Shown: in pieces, positions 33,191-38,687 of the stretch | Layout of the letters: each line of letters opens with the position of its first letter | How positions within the stretch are numbered: position 1 is the first letter of the stretch | Assembly (NCBI GenBank): GCA_937888435.1 | Contig: CALAQS010000223.1 | Span: forward strand, 1 to 38,687 | DNA length: 38,687 nt | Source of the DNA: an uncultured Acidobacteriota bacterium | GTDB taxonomy: Bacteria > Acidobacteriota > Thermoanaerobaculia > UBA5066 | Reading direction: 5' to 3' | Notes under the pieces: generated by a model | Seen by the model: only the letters and a program-made list of their open reading frames with translations | Databases searched by the model: none | What the model was told of the DNA's origin: nothing | Program-made: the position numbers and the translations under genes

Positions 33191-36063
33191 GTCAGCTTGG
33201 CGAGATAGGTCGTGCGCGGCCGCGTGTTCAATTCTTCGAGCAATCCGTAATTCAGCTTTTCATTCCTCAGCTTCGCGACCTTCGAGGTCGGATCGTTGAT
33301 GTCGCCGAAGACGAGCGCTTCCGTCGGGCACACCTGCTGGCAGGCCGTGAGGATCTCGCCGTCCCGGAGAGGCCGGTTCTCCTTCTCTGCGTCCATGCGC
33401 GCGCGGTTCACGCGCTGAATGCAGTAGTTGCACTTCTCCATGACGCCCTTCTGGCGGACCGTGACGTTCGGGTTCGCGAGGAGCGTGAGGACGGGGAGGT
33501 GCTTGTCCTTGTTGTAGTCGAAGAAATTGAAGCGGCGCACCTTGTACGGGCAGTTGTTCGAGCAGTACTTCGTCCCGATACAGCGGTTGTAGGTCATCTC
33601 GTTGATGCCTTCCTCGCTGTGCGTCGTGGCGGCGACCGGGCAGACGACCTCGCAGGGCGCCTGCTCGCAGTGCATGCACATGACGGGCTGGTTGTGCACG
33701 AGAGGGTTGTCGGGGGAGCCCTCGTAATAGCGGTCGATCCGGATCCAGTGCATCTCTCGGCCGCGCCGCACTTCCTCCTTGCCGATCGTCGGGATGTTGT
33801 TCTCGGACTGGCAGGCGACGACGCAGGCGTTGCAGCCGGTGCAGGACGACAGGTTCACCGCGAGGCCCCACGCGTGCCCGTCGTACTTGAACCCGGGGTA
33901 CAGGCTGATCGTGGGAACTTCTTCGAGCCTGCGGGCGAACTCGGGGTCCTTGCGGTACTCCTCGAACGTGCCCGTGCGAACGAGGTGGCGCCCTTCCATG
34001 TTGAAGTGGTGCTGCGTCGTGGCGAGTTCGGTGGTCCCGCCGGCCTTCTGCACCGAGGCCGTCGCGAGCCAGAGGCCCGTGGCCGCGCGTAGGCGGTAGG
34101 CGTTCACGCCGGTGCCGTTGCCGACGCGGCCGGCGCGCGTGCGCCCGTGGCCGAAGTGCAGCGTCACGACGTCGTCGGGCTGGCCGGGGAGGATCCACAC
34201 CGGGGCCGTGAGCGTCGCGCCCCCCGCGGTGATGGCGACGAGGTCCTCGTTCTTCACGCCAAGCCTTTTCGCCGTCGCGAGGCTAACGTGCGCGGCGTTG
34301 TCCCACGTGAGCTTCGTGAGGGGCTTCGGGACTTCCTGAAGCCAGCCGTTGTTCGCGAAGCGGCCGTCGAAGATGCCGGGATCGGTTCGAAAGACGACTT
34401 CGAGACCGGCCGCGTCCGCCGCCGCGGCTGGAGCCGGGACGTTCGCCACGGGCTTGAAGGCCCTGGCCGGCAGCGCGCTGCCTTCGACGAAGCCGTCGTG
34501 AAGCGACTTCCGGAAAAAAGCGTCGAAGCCGTCGGGGTGCTGCTTCTGCCAGTGCGCCCGGAGAAGGTCGAGCCCCTTCGCGGCCGGCTGCCCGAGCGCC
34601 GCCGCGAGCACCTCGAGCGCCGTCTTTCCGCCGTAGAGAGGCTCGATGAGAGGCTGGAGGATCGTGACGGTGCCGTCGAAGGCGCGCGCATCGCCCCAGG
34701 CCTCGAGCTCGTGCGCCTCGTTCACGTGCCACGGGCAGTATTGGCTCGTCTCGTCGTCGTAGAGCCCGAGGCGCGCGCGGAAAGCGACCTTCTTCAGCCC
34801 CTCGACGAAGCCGAGGTCCGCTGGCGCGTCGAACGCGGGGTTGCCGCCGAGGATGAGAAGCGTGTCGACGCGGCCCGCCTTCATGTCGGAGACGAGAGCG
34901 GTGAGAGAGGCGAGCTGGTCGACGGGCTCGGCCTCGACGGGATCCGTGAGGATGGCGGTCGCGCCGAGGTTGGAGAGCGCGTCGTTGAGAAGGTGCGCGA
35001 GCGCGTGGACCTCGGCCGGCGCGTGCTCGCCGGGGATTACGAGGCTGCGGCCCGCGTGCGCGATCAGGTCGGCCGCGCACGAGGCGACCCACGGGAAGCT
35101 TGAATCCGCGCTCTTCCCGGCGACGGCCGCGAAAAGGGCGGCGGCCGCGGCGTGAAGCTCGGACGGCTTCAGGGAGATCCGATGGTCGGCGAGCGCCCCG
35201 GAGCTCGTGGGCGTCGTCTCGATCGCGTAGTAGCGCGGGGGGGCGAAGGACCCGGTCGCAGCCTCGCGCCTTCGCCGTGCGAACGCGCGGGCGTAAACGA
35301 GAGAGCCGGGCCCGAAGGTGAAGGGATCCGCGTCGAGGGACACGATGACGTCGGCCTTGCTGAAGTCGTAGCGGGTCTCGATGGGCTGACCGAACGCAAG
35401 GCGCGCGCCGGCGCGCACGAGGTCGCGGCCCGCCGGCTCCCACTGGTGCCAGCGCGCCTTCGGGAGAAGCGCGTTGAGCTCCCTGATCTTCGCGGCGAGA
35501 GCAGGCGACGTGACCGTCGGCGTCAGCAGGCGGAAACCCTCGCCGAAGATCGCCCGGTGCGTCTTCACGCGCGCCTGAAGCTCCTCGGCGAACGCCGGCC
35601 ACGTGCGGATCTGGCCGAGCTTCGTGATCGTCTGCGAGCGGTCCGGGTCGTACAGAGAGAGAATCGACGCCTGCGCGAAGAGGTCCGTCGCGCCGAGGCT
35701 CGCGGGGTGCTCCGGGTTGCCTTCGACCTTCGTGGGGCGGCCCGTGTGGCTTTCTACGAGGATGCCGGTTGCGTACCCTGAGAGCGTCGACGCGGTCGCG
35801 AAGAAGAGCGGCCGGCCCGGAATGACCTCCTCGGGCTGCTTGACGTACGGGACGAGGCCCTCGCGCGGCTGCTTCACACAGGCCGTCAGGCCGGCGAGCG
35901 CGAGCGAGGCGCCCGAAAGCTCCAGGAAGCGCCGGCGACTCACGCCTGCGTCCCACTCGGAAGCGTACTGCGGGAACTCGCGGCCGAGCTGCTCGGCGAA
36001 CTCGGGCGTGTCGGCGTACTCCTCGAGGCTGCGCCAGAAATCGGGACCGTCGAGTGTCTTCAT
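33151..36063 (-). CDS. actB: Alternative complex III Fe-S/molybdopterin-like subunit ActB
   Basis: A 970-residue fusion of a catalytically silent molybdopterin-oxidoreductase-like domain and a C-terminal ferredoxin domain. A Tat signal is near the N-terminus (SRRRFLELSGASLALAGLTA). The Fe-S domain has four Cys sets: CTGCNACVVAC, CMHCEQAPCEVVC, CIGTKYCSNNC, and CNYC paired with CQQVC. By homology these carry three [4Fe-4S] clusters and one [3Fe-4S]. It passes electrons from the ActC quinol site toward the haem subunits. The final codons (DLLRKEEG and the TAG stop) lie inside a dispersed motif copy (33151-33190). The start overlaps the actA stop (ATGA); the frame upstream of it is spurious. Confidence 0.96.
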   Translation of the reverse strand: MKTLDGPDFWRSLEEYADTPEFAEQLGREFPQYASEWDAGVSRRRFLELSGASLALAGLTACVKQPREGLVPYVKQPEEVIPGRPLFFATASTLSGYATGILVESHTGRPTKVEGNPEHPASLGATDLFAQASILSLYDPDRSQTITKLGQIRTWPAFAEELQARVKTHRAIFGEGFRLLTPTVTSPALAAKIRELNALLPKARWHQWEPAGRDLVRAGARLAFGQPIETRYDFSKADVIVSLDADPFTFGPGSLVYARAFARRRREAATGSFAPPRYYAIETTPTSSGALADHRISLKPSELHAAAAALFAAVAGKSADSSFPWVASCAADLIAHAGRSLVIPGEHAPAEVHALAHLLNDALSNLGATAILTDPVEAEPVDQLASLTALVSDMKAGRVDTLLILGGNPAFDAPADLGFVEGLKKVAFRARLGLYDDETSQYCPWHVNEAHELEAWGDARAFDGTVTILQPLIEPLYGGKTALEVLAAALGQPAAKGLDLLRAHWQKQHPDGFDAFFRKSLHDGFVEGSALPARAFKPVANVPAPAAAADAAGLEVVFRTDPGIFDGRFANNGWLQEVPKPLTKLTWDNAAHVSLATAKRLGVKNEDLVAITAGGATLTAPVWILPGQPDDVVTLHFGHGRTRAGRVGNGTGVNAYRLRAATGLWLATASVQKAGGTTELATTQHHFNMEGRHLVRTGTFEEYRKDPEFARRLEEVPTISLYPGFKYDGHAWGLAVNLSSCTGCNACVVACQSENNIPTIGKEEVRRGREMHWIRIDRYYEGSPDNPLVHNQPVMCMHCEQAPCEVVCPVAATTHSEEGINEMTYNRCIGTKYCSNNCPYKVRRFNFFDYNKDKHLPVLTLLANPNVTVRQKGVMEKCNYCIQRVNRARMDAEKENRPLRDGEILTACQQVCPTEALVFGDINDPTSKVAKLRNEKLNYGLLEELNTRPRTTYLAKLTNPNEDLLRKEEG

Positions 36064-36716
36064 CGATGGCACGTGCTGCAGTTCGTGAGCGCGACCGTCG
36101 ATCGGAGGTGGTTCTGTTTCGCGAGGTCTCGTCCGAGCGTCTCTTGATCGGCCGCCGCCCAGGTCAGGTCGAAGATCCTGTCTTTCGGGCGCAGGAATTT
36201 CTCCGGGTTGCGGTGGCAGGCGATGCACCACTCCATCTGGAGCGACGGGAACTGCGCCGTGAGGCGCATCTTGTCGACGCGGCCGTGGCACGAGACGCAC
36301 CCGACTCCCTTCGCCACGTGAATGCTGTGGTCGAAGTACACGAAGTCGGGCAGGTCGTAGACCTTCCTCCAGTTCAGCGGCTTTCCGGTTCGGAAGCTCT
36401 CGCGGACGGGCTCGAGCATGGGGCTGTCGCTCCAGATGAGCTTGTGGCAGTTGATGCAGGTCGCCGTCGGCGGGATGCCGGCCGAGGCGCTCTTCTCGAC
36501 GAAGGAATGACAGTAGCGGCAGTCGATGCCGAGGCCGGCCACGTGATGCTCGTGGCCGAAGGGCACGGGCTGCTTCACCGTGACGCCCTGGTTCGTGTTG
36601 TAGGCGGAGCGATTCAGGATGGACGCCGCCCACCCGACGCCACCGAGGATGAAGACCGCGCCCCAGATCGAGAGGCGCGCGATGGCGTTCGTGCTCCGAT
36701 TGAAGATCTGTGACAT
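36060..36716 (-). CDS. actA: Alternative complex III pentahaem cytochrome c ActA
   Basis: A 218-residue subunit with one N-terminal helix (LSIWGAVFILGGVGWAASIL) and five haem c motifs: CRYCH, CINCH, CVSCH, CIACH and CSTCH. Blocks such as PVPFGHEHHVAGLGIDCRYCH and VYFDHSIHVAKGVGC are typical of ActA, with free His residues for the sixth ligands. It collects electrons from the ActB clusters and passes them toward ActE or the oxidase cytochrome domain. It is the first gene of the operon, so the promoter must lie in 36717-36830 or beyond. The stop overlaps the actB start. Confidence 0.97.
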   Translation of the reverse strand: MSQIFNRSTNAIARLSIWGAVFILGGVGWAASILNRSAYNTNQGVTVKQPVPFGHEHHVAGLGIDCRYCHSFVEKSASAGIPPTATCINCHKLIWSDSPMLEPVRESFRTGKPLNWRKVYDLPDFVYFDHSIHVAKGVGCVSCHGRVDKMRLTAQFPSLQMEWCIACHRNPEKFLRPKDRIFDLTWAAADQETLGRDLAKQNHLRSTVALTNCSTCHR

Positions 36717-36776
36717 CTCGATTTGTTCTTGAGTCTCTCTCGCCCGGGCGCGGGGAATTTACCAGATAAAGGAAGT

Positions 36777-36796
36777 GCCGCCGGTCGCCCGGCGGC
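36777..36796. promoter_or_regulatory. Perfect hairpin in the divergent actA/glycosyltransferase leader region
   Basis: An 8-bp perfect stem (GCCGCCGG/CCGGCGGC) closes a TCGC loop (GCGA tetraloop when read on the minus strand). It lies 60 bases upstream of actA and 34 bases upstream of the glycosyltransferase start. No T run follows on either strand, so it is not a standard terminator. It could be a 5' leader structure or a dyad binding site. No convincing -35/-10 pair was found in this 114-base region. Confidence 0.4.
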
Positions 36797-36830
36797 CCTT
36801 CGAGAAAGCACACGCCTCTAGAATCCCCGT

Positions 36831-38549
36831 GTGCTCTCCCGCGCCACCCGCTCGCGCGTCACGGCGCCCCTCGCCGTGTTCGCGCTCGTCCTCGCGTTGC
36901 GCGCCGCCTCGCTCGCGTCGCTCGTCGCGACGCCGCTCGCGTCGTGGCACCTCTGGATGGAGACGGACGAGCACGCGTACGTCGAGTGGTCGGCCCGTCT
37001 CGCGGCCGGGAACTGGGCCGACGTTCCCGCGTACCGGGCGTACTTCAACTGGCAGAAGGGCTACGGTCCGCCAGAAACGTGGGAGCGCTGGTATCAGAAG
37101 AACGCGTACTACGCGGGACCGCTGTACCCGTACGGGCTCGCGCTCGTGCGGGTCGTCTTCGGGTCGCCGTTTCTGCCTGCGCGGCTCCTGCAGCTGCTCC
37201 TCGCGTGCGCCGCCTCGGCGCTCCTGGCGATGGCGGTGCAAAAACTCATAGAAGATTCTCTTCGAGATGGGAGAGAGGGTGGCGTTCGCGTCGCGTTCTG
37301 GTGTGCCCTGGCAGCGGGCGTCTTCTACGGCGCGTACGGCCCGCTCGTCTTCCACGACTTCTTCCTCTACCGCGACGGGCCCGTCGCGCACGTGTCGACC
37401 CTTCTGGTCGCTCTGCCGCTGATTGCGAGGGGGAGGTCCGAGGAGAAGAAAGAAAAGAAAGAGATTTCTTCGAATGAGGAAAGCGGGAGATGGATGCGCC
37501 GCGCCGGCTGGTCCGCGCTTCTTCTCGGGCTCCTCGGCGGCCTTGCGATGCTCCTCAAGCAGACCACGGCGCCGCTGGCGCTCGCCTCTCTCTATTCACT
37601 CTCTAAGAAATCCCCGGTCGGCGGCGGTCGCCGCCGCTCTCTCGTCTTCGGGCTCCTCGGTCTTGCGATCCCGCTCAGCGTCCTCGCGGCGCGGAACGTC
37701 TCCGCCGGAGTCCCGCCGCTCACGTTCGACACGCGGCAGGCGATCGGCCTCGCGTGGGGCAACGGCCTCGGCGCGGACGCGACGACGAACCCGCCTCCGG
37801 ACATGAAGGAGATCCTCGAGGAGGCGGGCGGGTCGACGCTGAAGACCGCGAAGCTCGTCCTCGAGGAATACCGGCAGGAGCCGTTCGAGATGCCGAAGCT
37901 GCTCCTCAAGAAGCTCGCGACGTTCTTTAACGCCTACGAGGTCCCGGACAACGCGAACTTCTACTTCTTCCGGGACCGGCTGCCGCTGCTGAAGGCGCTG
38001 CCCGTCTTCCCCTGCCTCCTCGGGATCGGGGGAGTCGGACTTTGCGCGGCGCTCGCGCGCCGCGTGCTCAGAAGGGAAGAAGGACTCCTGGCGTTCGTCG
38101 CGATCCTCGCCCCTCTCGCGGCGTGTCTCCTCGTCCAGACGACGTCCCGTTACCGGGTGGGAGCGATCGGGCCGCTGGCCCTTGGGGCCGGCCTCTTTCT
38201 TTTCTTCGCATTCGAAGAAATCCGCCGGCGCCGCTGGCGAGCTGCCTGCACTCTTGCCGCGGCGGCGGGTGCGCTGTCCTTCGTCCCAATGCTTCCCTCC
38301 GTCATTCCCGTGGAAAGGCACCGCTTCTCGGACACGCTCGTCTACGCGACGATCGTCGAGGGGCAGGACGGGCCGGCCGCGGCGGCGGTCGAGGTGCGCC
38401 GCTACCTCGAGGAGGGGGGCGACGACACGCGACGGCAGGTCGGCATCGCGGCCGTGCGGTACTGGGTCGAAAGCGGCGACCGCTCGAGCTCGCTCGTCGA
38501 GCCCTCCGGCATCGCGCCGCCCGGGAAGAGGCTGCGCGAGAGGAAATGA
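36831..38549 (+). CDS. Polytopic glycosyltransferase-like membrane protein (GT-C, ArnT/PMT-like)
   Basis: A 572-residue protein with about ten helices, from a GTG start with no clear ribosome site. The first periplasmic loop has WMETDEHAYVEWSARLAAG, the Asp-Glu pattern of GT-C enzymes that take sugars from polyprenyl-phosphate donors; substrate unknown. It ends in a small soluble domain rich in charged residues. Four dispersed motif copies lie in it: residues 137-149 (KLIEDSLRDGREGG), 204-219 (EEKKEKKEISSNEESG), 254-262 (YSLSKK) and about 455-465 (FLFFAFEEIRR). All four fall at or just after the end of a helix, in basic loops that should be cytoplasmic. It is divergent from actA. Confidence 0.75.
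   Translation: MLSRATRSRVTAPLAVFALVLALRAASLASLVATPLASWHLWMETDEHAYVEWSARLAAGNWADVPAYRAYFNWQKGYGPPETWERWYQKNAYYAGPLYPYGLALVRVVFGSPFLPARLLQLLLACAASALLAMAVQKLIEDSLRDGREGGVRVAFWCALAAGVFYGAYGPLVFHDFFLYRDGPVAHVSTLLVALPLIARGRSEEKKEKKEISSNEESGRWMRRAGWSALLLGLLGGLAMLLKQTTAPLALASLYSLSKKSPVGGGRRRSLVFGLLGLAIPLSVLAARNVSAGVPPLTFDTRQAIGLAWGNGLGADATTNPPPDMKEILEEAGGSTLKTAKLVLEEYRQEPFEMPKLLLKKLATFFNAYEVPDNANFYFFRDRLPLLKALPVFPCLLGIGGVGLCAALARRVLRREEGLLAFVAILAPLAACLLVQTTSRYRVGAIGPLALGAGLFLFFAFEEIRRRRWRAACTLAAAAGALSFVPMLPSVIPVERHRFSDTLVYATIVEGQDGPAAAAVEVRRYLEEGGDDTRRQVGIAAVRYWVESGDRSSSLVEPSGIAPPGKRLRERK
37241..37275 (-). repeat. Diverged motif inside the glycosyltransferase-like gene (copy 1)
   Basis: Plus strand ATAGAAGATTCTCTTCGAGA then TGGGAGAG. 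It matches 18 of 25 positions of the reverse-orientation consensus. Read as Glu-Asp-Ser-Leu-Arg, like Glu-Asp-Leu-Leu-Arg at the ActB end. Confidence 0.6.
37441..37487 (-). repeat. Motif with purine tract inside the glycosyltransferase-like gene (copy 2)
   Basis: A 23-base purine run precedes GAGATTTCTTCGAATGAGG. The minus-strand core CATTCGAAGAAATC is identical over 14 bases to the copy at 38193-38223. Encodes a Lys/Glu-rich loop. Confidence 0.65.
37592..37613 (+). repeat. Dispersed A+T-rich motif inside the glycosyltransferase-like gene (copy 3)
   Basis: CTATTCACTCTCTAAGAAAT then CC. It agrees with the etfA copy at 17 of the first 19 bases and is read in the same frame (TAT TCA CTC TCT AAG AAA, Tyr-Ser-Leu-Ser-Lys-Lys). 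Confidence 0.8.
38193..38223 (+). repeat. Motif (TTCGAAGAA variant) inside the glycosyltransferase-like gene (copy 4)
   Basis: CTCTTTCTTTTCTTCG then CATTCGAAGAAATCC. It shares 14 identical bases with the inverted copy at 37441-37487. Encodes the end of a helix and the start of a basic loop (FFAFEEIRR). Confidence 0.5.
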
Positions 38550-38552
38550 AAA

Positions 38553-38574
38553 CGGCGGGCCCGTGGGCCCGCCG
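38553..38574 (-). terminator. Intrinsic terminator of the right-edge minus-strand gene
   Basis: A strong inverted repeat (CGGCGGGCC/GGCCCGCCG around CGTG) is followed on the minus strand by TTTTCATTTC. It lies 24 bases after the stop of the minus-strand gene at the edge and 4 bases after the stop of the convergent glycosyltransferase gene, so it may insulate both, though only the minus strand has T residues. Confidence 0.7.
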
Positions 38575-38597
38575 CAAGGAATCGAGGAACCCCGCGC

Positions 38598-38687
38598 TCA
38601 GCGCGGGCGGAAGCCGCCGCCACCCGGCCGGCCGCCGCGGAAGCCGCCACCGCCGCCCGGCCGCCGATCGCGGTCGAAGTGGCGGGG
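38598..38687 (-). CDS. C-terminal tail of an RGG-rich protein (5' part outside window)
   Basis: The minus strand is open from the window edge to a TGA at 38600-38598 and gives PRHFDRDRRPGGGGG then FRGGRPGGGGFRPR at the C-terminus. Gly/Arg/Phe-rich tails of this kind end bacterial DEAD-box RNA helicases and small RRM RNA-binding proteins, where they bind RNA loosely. Only 29 residues are visible, so the body of the protein is unknown. The terminator at 38553-38574 directly downstream supports a real 3' end here. Confidence 0.65.
   Translation of the reverse strand, partial: PRHFDRDRRPGGGGGFRGGRPGGGGFRPR

Overview
The window is G+C-rich bacterial chromosome. It carries an alternative complex III (ActABCDEF) operon that runs straight into a caa3-type A2-family cytochrome c oxidase, an EtfBA pair beside a membrane Fe-S oxidoreductase, and a lone integron integrase. 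This mix fits Acidobacteriota, perhaps a Thermoanaerobaculia-like lineage, but the assignment is inference from gene content and no phylogenetic marker was tested.

Layout. 1-2603: accessory edge with the 3' part of an IS110/IS1111-like transposase, a non-coding stretch, two uncharacterised genes and an integron-type integrase with no recognisable attC array. 2702-8945: etfB-etfA, a convergent secreted Ig-like protein, a membrane Fe-S oxidoreductase (candidate ETF:quinone oxidoreductase) and a small membrane protein. 8942-11689: zinc-ribbon protein, YraN-like nuclease-fold protein and a membrane Ser/Thr kinase. 11715-11873: a tRNA-Gly unit with promoter and terminator. 11870-13750: Pro-rich exported protein, UspA and CBS proteins, hemerythrin. 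13772-18232 (minus): rmlB-rmlA, a Tat-type SDR protein and a TLC/MFS-like carrier. 18303-19673: TrpB2. 19733-23316 (minus): an asymmetric heterodimeric ABC exporter. 23446-24295: two tandem paralogous Cys-rich membrane-anchored proteins of unknown function. 24327-36716 (minus): actABCDEF, a small membrane gene, sco and coxBACD in one tightly overlapping operon. 36831-38549: a polytopic glycosyltransferase-like protein. The right edge holds the Gly/Arg-rich tail of a further minus-strand gene.

How they work together. EtfBA plus the Fe-S oxidoreductase would pass electrons from acyl-CoA-type oxidations to quinone. ActABCDEF would take electrons from quinol, and the caa3 oxidase would pass them to O2, with Sco as a copper chaperone for CuA. 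The two Cys-rich proteins converge on the end of the cox operon and may be linked to it.

Most unusual signal. A short A+T-rich motif (forward core CTTTCTAAGAAAATC, usually followed by a pyrimidine tract) recurs about 14 times, in both orientations, inside unrelated genes and between genes. Two copies share 18 identical bases although about 29.5 kb apart. In three unrelated proteins it is read in the same frame as Tyr-Ser-Leu-Ser-Lys/Arg-Lys/Gln, and four copies fall in inter-helix loops of one membrane protein. It behaves like a dispersed, coding-compatible repeat or a selected DNA signal. I know of no named family that matches it. All copies were found by eye, so the list is probably incomplete.
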